Shown: positions 27,458-36,475, counted from the stretch's first letter. The stretch: 64,000 nucleotides of DNA from an uncultured Allobaculum sp. (GCA_910579655.1 CAJTVE010000007.1:1-64000); one strand, 5' to 3'. Program-made: numbers and translations. Notes: generated by a model not told the origin, from the letters alone.

Positions 27458-27478
27458 TGATTTTGAAAGTGAAAAAAT

Positions 27479-28774
27479 ATGGATCAATTAGAAACAAAGA
27501 AGAGTATACATGCCCAGCCAATTACTGAGGCGGTTTTTATCGAATTTGCCAGCAGCCACCCGCTCAACAACATCTGGCAGAGTCCGATGATGGGCCATAT
27601 GCAAGAAAGCAAAGGGAAAAAGGTGCTGTATCTGGGCGTTTTTGAAGGCTCTGAATTAATCGGGGCCTCAAGCGTGGTTCTGGAACCAGCCCACTTTGGG
27701 AAGTATCATGCCCGGACAATGAGAGGTCCGCTTCTCAATTATGAAGATACAGGCGAAAGCATTGCCGCTCAGTTAAACGCAATCACAAAATTTCTGAAAA
27801 AAGAAAAGGTTCTATACTGGACGACGGATGCCTATTGCGTTTACAGCAGACGGGATTTAGATGGCAGAATCAATCCGGCCTTTGAAGTCCGAACGGATTT
27901 AGTGGAAGCATTCAGAATGAGTGGAGGGATTCACAGCGGCTTTTCAACCGGAATTGACAATCGTCACGAGCCGCGATGGATGTACATTGTTCCTTTAAAA
28001 AATTCAAAAGAAGAAATTCTGCATTCCTTTGAAAGAAAATGCCAGAGAAGTATTTTAAGAGCAAAAGAAAATGATGTAACAGTCCGAGAAGTCAATCAAT
28101 CGGAATTGCATCTTGTGGATGAGCTTTTGAATCAGGCGGCAAAAAAGCACAACTTTCAATGGCGCGAAGCCAGCTACAACGAAAACTTATGGGAAGCTTT
28201 CCATCCGTCAGGGGCTGTTAAATTCCTGATTGCTGAAGTAAATCTGGATCAATTCACCTCTAAAATGGAAGCTTTGATTGCGGAAAACAGACAGAAACTG
28301 TCCAAAGTCGAGGAACAGATCCAACAAGTGCCATCAAAAAAGATGGAAAACAGAAGACAGACGCTCAATGAAATCATCATGAGCCAGAATAAACGCTTAG
28401 ATGAAGTGTCGAAATATAAAACGCAGGGCAAAACGCTGCCCCTGGCAGCGGGAATATTTTTCATCTATGGAAATGAAGTGATCTGTTTGATGAGCGGATA
28501 TGACGACCAATATGCAGGTTTCTGTGGTCCTTATGCCCTGCACTGGGAAATGATTCAATACTGCCTGAATCATGGATTCAATCGATACAATTTATATGGG
28601 ATATCTGGTGATTTTTCTTCCTCGGCGATTGATCATGGAGTCTATGATTTCAAGCGGGGCTTTAATGGTGAAGTCTTGGAACTCATGGGAGAATTTCAGT
28701 TTCCGGTCGACAGAAAACTGTACAAAGCATTCAAATATCTGAAAGCGGTGAAAACAAAACTCAAATCTTTTTAA
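27479..28774 (+). CDS. FemAB/MurM-type aminoacyltransferase (peptidoglycan bridge synthesis)
   Basis: A 431-residue protein of the FemABX family, which adds amino acids from aminoacyl-tRNA to the stem peptide of lipid II or related precursors at the cytoplasmic membrane. Two GNAT-like halves are visible: ELIGASSVVLEPAHFGKYHARTM in the first, and AAGIFFIYGNEVICLMSGYDDQY with KRGFNGEVLELMGEF in the second. Residues about 255-320 form the long charged coiled-coil arm typical of the family. The amino acid added cannot be told. The ribosome binding site is weak (GAAAGTGA). It is followed 42 bp later by a secreted DUF5648 protein. Confidence 0.87.
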   Translation: MDQLETKKSIHAQPITEAVFIEFASSHPLNNIWQSPMMGHMQESKGKKVLYLGVFEGSELIGASSVVLEPAHFGKYHARTMRGPLLNYEDTGESIAAQLNAITKFLKKEKVLYWTTDAYCVYSRRDLDGRINPAFEVRTDLVEAFRMSGGIHSGFSTGIDNRHEPRWMYIVPLKNSKEEILHSFERKCQRSILRAKENDVTVREVNQSELHLVDELLNQAAKKHNFQWREASYNENLWEAFHPSGAVKFLIAEVNLDQFTSKMEALIAENRQKLSKVEEQIQQVPSKKMENRRQTLNEIIMSQNKRLDEVSKYKTQGKTLPLAAGIFFIYGNEVICLMSGYDDQYAGFCGPYALHWEMIQYCLNHGFNRYNLYGISGDFSSSAIDHGVYDFKRGFNGEVLELMGEFQFPVDRKLYKAFKYLKAVKTKLKSF

Positions 28775-28816
28775 CAAACCAGCCAGAAATACTCGATAAA
28801 ATATGAGGAGATCAAA

Positions 28817-29833
28817 ATGAAAACAAAAAATCGCTTTATGGCTATTGCGGCAGGATTCACCTGCCTGTCCCTGTTGGCAGCTGTTCCAGTTACAGCCCAG
28901 GACAATGATGAAGCTACTCAGAATATCTATCGTCTGTACAACCGGAATACAGGCGAACATTTTTACACGGCTGCTGCCGAAGAAAAAGATGCATTAACAA
29001 AAGCCGGGTGGTTCTATGAAGGAATCGGCTGGATCGGATTGACAACCGGCGATGGAGTTTATCGTCTGTACAATCCAAATGCAAAAGGCGGCGACCATTA
29101 CTACACTACCAATGCAAAAGAAGCCGATGGCTTATGTAAGCAGGGATGGATTCTCGATAATGATGGCCAGCCTGTCTTCATGTCAGGCGGCGATATCGAT
29201 CTTTATGTAGCCTACAATCCAAATGCAAGTTCTGGTGCCCATAACTACACCACCAACCGGAATGAGCAAAAGTCTTTGCTTCATGCTGGATGGCTGTATG
29301 ACCAGGTCGCCTGGAAAGTTGCTGGCCTTGGATCTGTGCTGACTGATCCTGCCATCTTCTACGAAATTGCTGGAAAAGCATTCCAGAATAATGTTTACGA
29401 TTTTGCCGGCGGACCGGGCGTTACAATGGTCATCAACAGTGATGGAACGTTCAGTGAAACCAATGAAAGGATATCCGCCCAGGGCGGGTTGGAGATCTCC
29501 AGATTTACCGGTCAGCTCTCCATGCCTGAAAAAATCGACGATTATACATGGAAAGTTTCTGTTGCCTCGACCAGCATGACTCAGCCCGCTGGCACAACGA
29601 TTTCTGAGGATGGAAACACAAAACTTGTCGTTGATCCATTTGCGGGATTCTATGGTTCTTCGGAATTCTACATTGCTTCCCCAGACAAACCATTTGAAGA
29701 CTATCCGGAAATTTTCCAGGCACATGCCAACCCCGTGCCTGATGCTTTCAAGAACAACTTTGGCGATTCCTATATTCTGTACAGTGCAGATGGCGCAACC
29801 TGCCTTGGCGTGATGAATCCAGACTGGAATTAG
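28817..29833 (+). CDS. Secreted protein with three DUF5648 repeats
   Basis: A 338-residue protein. The Sec signal peptide is about 1-28 (MKTKNRFMAIAAGFTCLSLL, then AVPVTAQ). Three DUF5648-type repeats follow at roughly 37-75, 80-118 and 127-165, each with the pattern Y-x-x-Y-N-x-N-x-G-x-H-x-Y-T-x-x and a following GW. The C-terminal half (about 175-338) is a beta-rich domain I cannot name. There is no LPxTG motif and no lipobox, so it is released or held by the repeats, which probably bind the cell surface (inference). It follows the FemAB-type gene with AGGAGAT as ribosome binding site and shares the repeat type with the large protein at 60.2-62.1 kb. Confidence 0.82.
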   Translation: MKTKNRFMAIAAGFTCLSLLAAVPVTAQDNDEATQNIYRLYNRNTGEHFYTAAAEEKDALTKAGWFYEGIGWIGLTTGDGVYRLYNPNAKGGDHYYTTNAKEADGLCKQGWILDNDGQPVFMSGGDIDLYVAYNPNASSGAHNYTTNRNEQKSLLHAGWLYDQVAWKVAGLGSVLTDPAIFYEIAGKAFQNNVYDFAGGPGVTMVINSDGTFSETNERISAQGGLEISRFTGQLSMPEKIDDYTWKVSVASTSMTQPAGTTISEDGNTKLVVDPFAGFYGSSEFYIASPDKPFEDYPEIFQAHANPVPDAFKNNFGDSYILYSADGATCLGVMNPDWN

Positions 29834-29949
29834 ACCGAGACAGACAGACCATTAGTGTTCAGTTTTGAAGCCGGCCTGATCCAGGCGGAAAGCTTTCTGA
29901 CAGGAGCAGGCACGAAAGGATGGTTCTTCAATATTTGTTCACCTAAGTA

Positions 29950-29981
29950 CGGCTGGAAATCACTGGATTTCCAGCCGTTTT
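29950..29981 (+). terminator. Intrinsic terminator of the fem/DUF5648 unit
   Basis: Perfect 12-bp stem CGGCTGGAAATC (29950-29961) / GATTTCCAGCCG (29966-29977), then TTTT. Confidence 0.9.
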
Positions 29982-30032
29982 AAAGCAGCTGCTATGAAAA
30001 CTGCCAAAAGCTGTTTACAGAACCGCCAACTG

Positions 30033-30058
30033 AAAAAATCCCAGAGAAGTTCTCTGGG
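30033..30058 (-). terminator. Intrinsic terminator of the hydrolase gene
   Basis: On the minus strand CCCAGAG (30058-30052) pairs with CTCTGGG (30046-30040) and is followed by ATTTTTT. Confidence 0.85.
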
Positions 30059-30090
30059 AAAAGGTTGAAAACAGAATTCTAAACGATATC

Positions 30091-31011
30091 CTATTGATCC
30101 ATTTGGGTGTCGTCTTTGGCCGGCGGGGTAATGCTGCGTGTCGAAAGTCTGCGCAGAGCATGGAAGGAAGCCCGCTCGGTCTTTTTTGGTTTTGGTTTTT
30201 GAGCAAAGCCAGCTCGGCTGGTTTCTTTTGATGCGGTTTCAGAAACCTGCCTGGCCGGTTCTTGCTGCGGGGCTGACTGGGAGTTTGGTCTGGCTGCTTT
30301 TTCTCTGGAAGGCGATCTATACATCTGTGGCTTGATCTCCCCGCGAAAATAATCCCGGATGATCGGGAAGGCCAGAGATTCATAGGCGCCATCGTATAAG
30401 AAGCGATGGTGGGCCCCTTCGAGAAAGACGAGATACTTGTTCGGATTTTCGATCTGCTCAAACATGCGGCGGCTGGATTTGAAGGAAATGACTTCGTCGG
30501 CCGTGCCATGCATCATCAGGATCGGGCAGTCAACCTGCAAAATGGATCCCCGATAGCGGGAAACCACATTTAAAAACGCTTTGGTCTGATCGGAACTCAT
30601 CGATCTGGGATCCTTATGGTCACCAGAAGACATCACTTTTCCTCTTGCTGCTTTCTGGATTTTATTGAAGTCAATCGGATAGAAAGCCGGTGCGGCCAGC
30701 AGCAGATCTTCTACCGGGTAAACGGAAGCCAGATAGCTGGCCACAACCCCGCCCATGGAAAAACCGAGCAGATGAATCCTGCGTTTTTCATCGACCGCTT
30801 TGCGCAGTCTTGCTTCGCAGCGAAGAATCCAGCTGCGAAAATCGGTATCGGAAAGATCTTCCGGGTTGTAATAAGAAAATGTCCAGACTTCAAAGTCTTG
30901 TTTTTCGAGGTAGCTGGCCAAAGGGTCCATCTCATGCTCGGTTTTGCGGCCGAATCCATGGATCGTAATGACCAGGTCTTTTTTATGAAATTTTGGAAAT
31001 TGGAATCGCAT
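30091..31011 (-). CDS. Alpha/beta-fold serine hydrolase with a disordered basic tail
   Basis: A 306-residue protein. The hydrolase core (about 1-225) has the nucleophile Ser85 in GFSMGG, Asp172 in HGTADEV and His201/202 in EGAHHRF, with the oxyanion region HGFG at 18-21. It resembles small esterases/monoacylglycerol lipases. No signal peptide is present, so it is cytoplasmic. The last 80 residues are rich in Pro, Ser, Arg, Lys and Ala and look disordered, an unusual addition for this family that may bind nucleic acid or membrane (inference). The start at 31011 has AAAGGATAT before it. It is monocistronic with its own terminator. Confidence 0.87.
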   Translation of the reverse strand: MRFQFPKFHKKDLVITIHGFGRKTEHEMDPLASYLEKQDFEVWTFSYYNPEDLSDTDFRSWILRCEARLRKAVDEKRRIHLLGFSMGGVVASYLASVYPVEDLLLAAPAFYPIDFNKIQKAARGKVMSSGDHKDPRSMSSDQTKAFLNVVSRYRGSILQVDCPILMMHGTADEVISFKSSRRMFEQIENPNKYLVFLEGAHHRFLYDGAYESLAFPIIRDYFRGEIKPQMYRSPSREKAARPNSQSAPQQEPARQVSETASKETSRAGFAQKPKPKKTERASFHALRRLSTRSITPPAKDDTQMDQ

Positions 31012-31616
31012 ATATCCTTTATATCATTTTAATGACTAAATATTCCTGAAACGATTCTTATCATTCTCTTAATATTCCATCGAAAAATTCACTTTTAAAG
31101 GGGAGAAAGCGGATCAGAAAGAGAGAAAACAGAGAGAAGCAGCAAAGTGCAGAAAATCGGCAAATAAAAACGGGCCCATAATTATCCGGTCGTGAGAATT
31201 TATCCCGGTGAGAAGTTATGGTATAAAAATCAGTTTAGAGTTTTATAAATCGAGAGTATATAAATAAAAACAAGAAGAAAAAGTTCAGTTTGGGCAAAGA
31301 GAGAATTCCGCCTTTATTCCTCAACTATGCAAAAAAGCATAACCAGTAAAAAGGAAATGCGGAATTTTAGCCTTAAATAGCACAAATATCATCTTAAAAA
31401 GTTGACATTCCTCATACCTATGGCATACTTACGAAGTCTTAATTTGTGAAAAAGGCATCTTAACAGAAACTTTACTCGAGTAAAATTTTTTGTGTATCTG
31501 CCTTTTACTGTAGAGAACCAGTTTGTTAAACTTTAATCGTCAAAGGGAACAGAACTCAAATCGAGTTGTTCCAGAGGACACCAGGGGAAATATTTGAAAG
31601 GTAGAGGTAGACAATC
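31012..31616. other. Intergenic region between the hydrolase and the IIA-Lac-like gene
   Basis: No gene was seen. It holds a promoter (31402-31429), a small T-rich palindrome TTTACTCGAGTAAA (31471-31484) followed by Ts, and a hairpin at 31546-31572 (GGAAC/GTTCC outside, AACTC/GAGTT inside). The leader of the next gene would be about 180 nt, with two hairpins. Confidence 0.6.
31402..31429 (+). promoter_or_regulatory. Promoter of the IIA-Lac-like gene
   Basis: Consensus TTGACA (31402-31407), a 16-bp spacer and CATACT (31424-31429). Confidence 0.65.
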
Positions 31617-31937
31617 ATGACCAAGGAACAGGAAAGAATTAAATTGTATCATTTAAACACATCCAACCGGCGCATCCGCTCCAAGATGATGAGAACTCTG
31701 AAACTGACCGGTGAGGGCGAATACGACACCGCCAGCAGACTTCTCAAGGAAACAAGAAGAGAGTTTGATCAGATGCGTCAGGAGAATGCAGACCTGCTCG
31801 ATAACTCTTCATCAGAAGGAAGTCAGGACGTAGAATCCAATTTTGGTTTCACGGAAGTTTTCCATGATTCCGTCATGATGGCCAATCGCCTGCACTCCAA
31901 AAACTGCTCTGCAATTAAATTTCACATCTATAATTAG
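31617..31937 (+). CDS. Small helical protein resembling PTS lactose/cellobiose-type EIIA, without the usual His
   Basis: This 106-residue all-helical protein has three predicted helices. RRIRSKMMRTLKLTGEGEYD with TASRLLKETRREFDQM resembles the SLAMEALQAAKEGDFEKAEELL region of lactose/chitobiose EIIA. The last part (FHDSVMMANRLHSKNC) aligns with HAQDHLMTAM. In that alignment the phosphorylated His becomes Val and the second His becomes Ser, so it should not carry phosphate. No EIIB or EIIC of that class is nearby. It could be a regulator derived from an EIIA, or the likeness could be chance. An AGGTAGAGG-like site precedes the ATG. A long structured leader and a terminator at 32139-32173 bound the transcript. 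Confidence 0.6.
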   Translation: MTKEQERIKLYHLNTSNRRIRSKMMRTLKLTGEGEYDTASRLLKETRREFDQMRQENADLLDNSSSEGSQDVESNFGFTEVFHDSVMMANRLHSKNCSAIKFHIYN

Positions 31938-32138
31938 CGATTTACAGACAAAGTTGAAGGCCAGTTTTCATTTTTTTCAAAACGAAAAAGGACTCAATCC
32001 GTCTTATTCTTTTCTGGATTGTCATGGTGATCGCAGTCTTTGGATCTGTGTGCGAACCTGGTTTTTCAGCATGGCGATGAAAAGCCTTGGCAGATCGAAG
32101 CATAACTTTTACCAGTCAGACAATGGAAATCTGCTGCC

Positions 32139-32173
32139 GAAGGACTCTGATATAAGGAGTTCTTCTTTTTTTT
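32139..32173 (+). terminator. Intrinsic terminator downstream of the IIA-Lac-like gene
   Basis: GAAGGACTC (32139-32147) / GAGTTCTTC (32157-32165) with one G-T pair, then eight Ts. It is about 200 bp after the stop codon. Confidence 0.8.
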
Positions 32174-33083
32174 GCCTGTTTTCATTTATTCAGCCTGGTC
32201 TGTCCGTTGCGTCTGGATCTGTTTTGAGACCGCTTTTGTGGAAAGGGATGGCTTCAGCCAGACTGCTGGGATGAGCTTGCAGTTTCAGCTTTCTCCTGTC
32301 GAAAACAGAACAAAATACAGGTTCAGATGGATTCGAGAGAAAATGCCGTCAGACAGGAAGAAACGATCCTGCAAAGGAGGGATAGGCGAAAAGCTCTGGT
32401 CGATCTTGCACAGACATGAAGACAGTCTGTCTGAAGCCGTACAGATCCACAGGCGGGCTGCAGGCAAGGCAGCCAGCCCAAATGATCAGCCGCAATCGTT
32501 GCTGTTCCTGGTGCTTGAATTTTTGCTTCCGGACAAATTCGAATCACCGCACTGCATCTGTTTTTGAATCTTTTCCATCAAGAATACGCCGGCCACCAGG
32601 GGAAGAAAGGGCTGGGCAGAGCAGAAAAAGAGAGAGTCAGAAAACAGAATGGAAGGCCATAAGCTGTTTATGCATCTATGCTGAAATCGACAAGTCAGGT
32701 GTTCGAAAATGATCTGGCGATTGCGGTTTGTGTATGGTTTATAGAAATAATTTGGTCCTACCACAAAGAGGACGCCCTAAATATACACTATCTGGCCCCA
32801 GAATATCGAATCTTTTTACCTGAAAAATTACTTTTTTTGCGAATCTTTGAAATTTCTTCCTCTCTTTTTTCACTTCTTTTGGGCGAACGATGTGTTTATG
32901 GCTAATAGGCATGAAGAAAGTGTGTTCACATAAAATTGATACATGTTCATAAAATTAGAATCTGAGTATGATGCCCGAGCGCGATAGTGGAGTAGAAATC
33001 GTCTTTTTCGAATCGATTTGTCAGAAAATCATTCGTTTTTTCTGAAAATTCCAGAAAATCAAAAATCTGCGCCTCAATTTGAG
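32174..33083. other. Gene-free region before the T-box
   Basis: About 900 bp in which no gene or clear repeat was recognised. Possible reading frames have no ribosome binding site and no family resemblance. Confidence 0.55.
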
Positions 33084-33111
33084 TTGTGCTTTGTGGGATT
33101 CATGGTAAAGT
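33084..33111 (+). promoter_or_regulatory. Promoter of the met T-box transcript
   Basis: TTGTGC (33084-33089), a 16-bp spacer and TAAAGT (33106-33111), just before the T-box leader. Confidence 0.55.
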
Positions 33112-33114
33112 GAA

Positions 33115-33370
33115 ACCACAAATTGGCAGAGAAAAGAAGAGTAACTGTTCTCGAGAGCAAAGAGAGTTTCTGGCTGGTGGAAAGAAACGTCAAAAGGGCA
33201 GTGAACATGGTCTTGGAGCCGCATGATCGATTAACAGACATGACGGGAACGCCCGTTACAGCGTTAGAGTATGCATGTACTTGATGAGGCAGTTTCTGGT
33301 GACAGGACTGCGAATTTAGGTGGTAACACGAAGTTTCAGCTTTCGTCCTAATGTGATGAAGGCTTTTTTT
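33115..33370 (+). promoter_or_regulatory. T-box leader with methionine specifier controlling metNIQ
   Basis: The element has the parts of a T-box riboswitch in order. These are an AGAGAG bulge region and a GCTGGTGGAAA distal loop (about 33158-33185); the specifier loop GAAC-ATG-(6)-GAGC with specifier ATG at 33207-33209; the T-box AGGTGGTAACACG (33318-33330); the antiterminator stem TTAGG/CCTAA; and the competing terminator 33339-33347 / 33355-33363 followed by seven Ts. Uncharged tRNA-Met would favour readthrough. The methionine specifier fits the transporter genes that follow. Confidence 0.92.
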
Positions 33371-33391
33371 ATTGTTTAAGGAGGGAATGTT

Positions 33392-34435
33392 TTGATTCGT
33401 TTAGAGCATGTTACCAAAACATTCAAGACAAAAGACGGTGACGTACATGCAGTCAAGGATGTCTCCATTCATGTCCGGGAGGGCATGATCTATGGCATCA
33501 TCGGATTTTCCGGGGCCGGAAAATCCACCCTGGTCCGCTGCATCAACCTGCTGGAAAGGCCAGACGAGGGAAAAGTCATCTTCGATGGAGAAGATCTCAT
33601 GGAAGCTTCGCCATCCGCACTTCGAAAAGCAAGGCAGAAAATGGGCATGATCTTTCAGCACTTTAACTTGCTGCCAGCCCTGACAATCTATGACAATATT
33701 GCCCTTCCGCTGAAAATGCAGAAAGTGCCCAAAGCGGAAATTGATCGGAAAGTCATGGAACTGCTCGAACTGATTGATCTGGTGGAGCGCAAAGACTCCT
33801 ACCCCAGTCAGCTGTCTGGCGGCCAGAAACAGCGGGTCGCCATTGCCAGAGCCCTGGTCAATGATCCCAAAGTCCTGCTTTGTGATGAGGCCACTTCGGC
33901 TCTTGACCCCCAGACCACACAGACCATTCTGCGCCTGATCAAACGCATCAACAAAGAGCGCGGGATCACGGTTGTGGTCATCACCCACGAAATGTTTGTC
34001 GTCAAGGAAATCTGCGACCGGGTAGCGGTCATGGATTCTGGACGCGTGGTGGAAAAAGGCGATATCGTTCCGATTTTCGTTCATCCGGTTGAAGAAATGA
34101 CGAAAAACTTTATCGCGACTGCATCCAATTCCAACAAAATCGACGAGTTCATCAAGGCTAAACATCCGCTGACTCAGCTTCACAGCGATCAGCAGCTGGC
34201 CAGACTCCAGTACGATCAAAGCAATACCGCCGAGGCGATGATCTCGCACATCTCAAGAATGTTTGATGTCGACTGTTCGATTATCTTTGGCAACGTCGAA
34301 ATTTTGCAGGACGCTCCGATTGGAACTCTGACGGTAATCTTTACCGGGCAGGATGAGCGGATCCGCAAATCCATCGACTACCTGCGCCAGTCAGGTGTAG
34401 AAGTGGAGGTGATCAAGCGTGGACACATTGACTAA
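33392..34435 (+). CDS. metN: Methionine ABC transporter, ATP-binding subunit
   Basis: A 347-residue ATPase of the MetN family. Walker A GFSGAGKST (38-46), the signature LSGGQKQR, Walker B/D-loop LLCDEATSALD and the switch His in VITHE are all present. The C-terminal part (about 265-345) is the NIL domain that binds methionine and inhibits transport. Translation starts at TTG (33392), preceded by AAGGAGG with seven bases between. It sits directly after the methionine T-box and overlaps metI by 17 bases. Confidence 0.95.
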   Translation: MIRLEHVTKTFKTKDGDVHAVKDVSIHVREGMIYGIIGFSGAGKSTLVRCINLLERPDEGKVIFDGEDLMEASPSALRKARQKMGMIFQHFNLLPALTIYDNIALPLKMQKVPKAEIDRKVMELLELIDLVERKDSYPSQLSGGQKQRVAIARALVNDPKVLLCDEATSALDPQTTQTILRLIKRINKERGITVVVITHEMFVVKEICDRVAVMDSGRVVEKGDIVPIFVHPVEEMTKNFIATASNSNKIDEFIKAKHPLTQLHSDQQLARLQYDQSNTAEAMISHISRMFDVDCSIIFGNVEILQDAPIGTLTVIFTGQDERIRKSIDYLRQSGVEVEVIKRGHID

Positions 34436-35096
34436 CATTATTCCAAATGTCATTGAACGGGCTGACATGTTCCCGCAGGCGATTATAGATACGCTGACGA
34501 TGCTGACCGTAACGGGGGTTGTATCGTTTGTGATTGGGTTGCCAATTGCGGTAATCGTAGTGATCACCAAGCCGGAAGGCATCTGTCCCAATCGGATTGT
34601 ATTCTGGATTCTGGACAAGATCATCAACCTGTTTCGGGCGATCCCGTTTGTCATTTTGATTCCGCTGCTGGTTGGCGTAACGCGCTTTTTCTTCCATACA
34701 ACCATCGGAATCAAATCCGCTTTCGTTCCGTTGATTGTGGGAACCATTCCATTTGTGGCCAGACAGATGGAATCCGCCATGGAAGAAATTCCAGGAGGAA
34801 TCGTTGAAGCCAGTATCTCCATGGGCATGAGTCCATGGCAGATTATCAAAAACGTCTATCTGAAACAGAACATCCCCGGCATGATCCGCGGCATGACGAT
34901 TACCCTGATTGCTGTCATCGGCCAGATTGCGATCGTCGGAACGGTTGGTGCCGGTGGTCTGGGGGACCTTGCCATCCGCTTTGGCTGGCAAAGACAGATG
35001 ACGGACATTACCTATGTCGTTTTGATTCTGTTATTAATCATCATTTCGGTGATTCAGTTTTTCGGCGACTGGCTGGTCCGAAAAACAACTCATTAG
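34419..35096 (+). CDS. metI: Methionine ABC transporter, permease subunit
   Basis: A 225-residue membrane protein with about five TM helices. The EAA loop EASISMGMSPWQIIKNVYL contacts MetN. The start is GTG at 34419, inside the end of metN, with an excellent GGAGGTGATC site (34406-34415), which suggests translational coupling. It belongs to the D/L-methionine MetNIQ importer. Confidence 0.93.
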   Translation: MDTLTNIIPNVIERADMFPQAIIDTLTMLTVTGVVSFVIGLPIAVIVVITKPEGICPNRIVFWILDKIINLFRAIPFVILIPLLVGVTRFFFHTTIGIKSAFVPLIVGTIPFVARQMESAMEEIPGGIVEASISMGMSPWQIIKNVYLKQNIPGMIRGMTITLIAVIGQIAIVGTVGAGGLGDLAIRFGWQRQMTDITYVVLILLLIIISVIQFFGDWLVRKTTH

Positions 35097-35404
35097 GACC
35101 TGTTCTGAACCATCTATCTGTGGTTTGATCCAGACAGCCTGATCCAGGCGTCCAAATCGGGATGGGCGGAAGAATGATTGATGGAATGAGTGCTCTTCAT
35201 CAGCCCACGACGCAAAGACGGATGGAGAAAGCCTAAACGCCCAGTAAAAAGAAAAAAAGGCCAGACACAAAAGATTTAGAAACTGTATTGAAAAAAAACT
35301 GTGTTGAAAAATCTGTAAGAAGAAAACAGACGATAAGAAAAATGGATGCTTCATATCCAAAAAAGAAATCAAATTGAATCAAATTGAAAAGGAGACCTTC
35401 TGTT

Positions 35405-36301
35405 ATGAAAAAGACAACTAAACTTGCCGCTGCTGCTGCTTTAACTCTTGGATTATTCGGATGCTCTTCCAGTTCCAGCTCTACTTCTTCCACTGCCGGC
35501 TCAACCGCTGCTTCCAGTGCGGCTGCAAGCTCTGCTGCTTCCACATCGAAAGAACAGGTGACTTTAAAAGTCGGTGCAACAACCAGTCCGCATGGTGTCA
35601 TCCTTGAAGAAGCCAAACCATTACTGGCCGAACAGGGAATTAATCTGGAAATCGTTGAATTCTCCGACTATCCAAACATCAACCCATCGACTTCTGATGG
35701 ATCTCTTGATGCCAACTACTTCCAGCATTTCCCATATCTGGAAAGCTACAATGAAGACAACAGCCTGAGCGAAGGTGTTGATGGCTACCTCGTTTCCGCT
35801 GGCGCTGTTCACTATGAACCATTAGGCATCTACTCTCAGAAACACGACTCTGTTGACGACATCGAAGAAGGTGCGCAGATTGCCATTCCTAACGATGCAA
35901 CCAACGAAGCCCGCGCACTGTATCTGTTAGAAGACCAGGGCTGGATCACTTTAAAAGATGGTGTATCGCTCTCCACTGCAACTATTTCTGATATTGCAGA
36001 AAACCCAAAAAATCTGGATATCGTTGAAATCGCAGCTGACCAGGTTGCTTCCAAACTTCCAGATGTTGACTACGGTGTCCTCAATGGCAACTACGCTCTG
36101 ACTTCCAATGTAACTGAAGATCTGCTTGTAACTGAAGCTGCTGATTCTGAAGCGGCCAAGACATATGAAAACGTCATCGCCGTCAAAGAAGATCGTAAAG
36201 ATGATGAAGCCATCAAGAAACTCGTTGAAGTCCTCAAATCCGATGACATCAAAAACTTCATCAAAGAAGAATTCGGTGCTTTCGCCGTTCCTGCTGAATA
36301 G
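35405..36301 (+). CDS. metQ: Methionine ABC transporter, substrate-binding lipoprotein
   Basis: A 298-residue lipoprotein of the NlpA/MetQ family. The signal peptide ends in the lipobox LGLFGC, and a Ser/Thr/Ala-rich linker of about 40 residues leads to the binding domain (VTLKVGATTSPHGVILEEAK). YFQHFPYLESYN and the later ALYLLEDQGWI are typical of MetQ. The ATG at 35405 is chosen over an upstream TTG because AAAAGGAGA ends nine bases before it. The 308-bp gap to metI is A-rich and without a terminator, so it should share the T-box transcript. Confidence 0.95.
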   Translation: MKKTTKLAAAAALTLGLFGCSSSSSSTSSTAGSTAASSAAASSAASTSKEQVTLKVGATTSPHGVILEEAKPLLAEQGINLEIVEFSDYPNINPSTSDGSLDANYFQHFPYLESYNEDNSLSEGVDGYLVSAGAVHYEPLGIYSQKHDSVDDIEEGAQIAIPNDATNEARALYLLEDQGWITLKDGVSLSTATISDIAENPKNLDIVEIAADQVASKLPDVDYGVLNGNYALTSNVTEDLLVTEAADSEAAKTYENVIAVKEDRKDDEAIKKLVEVLKSDDIKNFIKEEFGAFAVPAE

Positions 36302-36438
36302 GCATCAATCAGTCTGAGTCGCTCCTTCTTGCATCCATCTCTTTATCCCTGTCAGATACAATGATAAGACGATTAGGAGAATTAGAGATAGAGAAGAAAG
36401 CCCAGAAACAGGCGCAGTAACCGTCTATTGATTTCCAG

Positions 36439-36475
36439 ACCAGTCTGAATCTACAAGATTCGGGCTGGTTTTTTT
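36439..36475 (+). terminator. Intrinsic terminator of metNIQ
   Basis: 13-bp stem (36439-36451 / 36457-36469) with G-T pairs, loop TACAA and seven Ts. Confidence 0.9.

Larger units (their letters stand above)
26132..27478. other. 1.35-kb AT-rich intergenic region
   Basis: No credible gene was seen on either strand. It holds an inverted repeat (26213-26232), a hairpin (26547-26568), a 14-bp palindrome ACTTTATATAAAGT (27211-27224), TTCTCTTAGG twice (27181-27190 and 27297-27306) and two hairpins with T-runs near the right end. The base composition is richer in A+T than the flanking genes. A 39-codon frame at 26466-26585 has no strong support. Confidence 0.6.
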
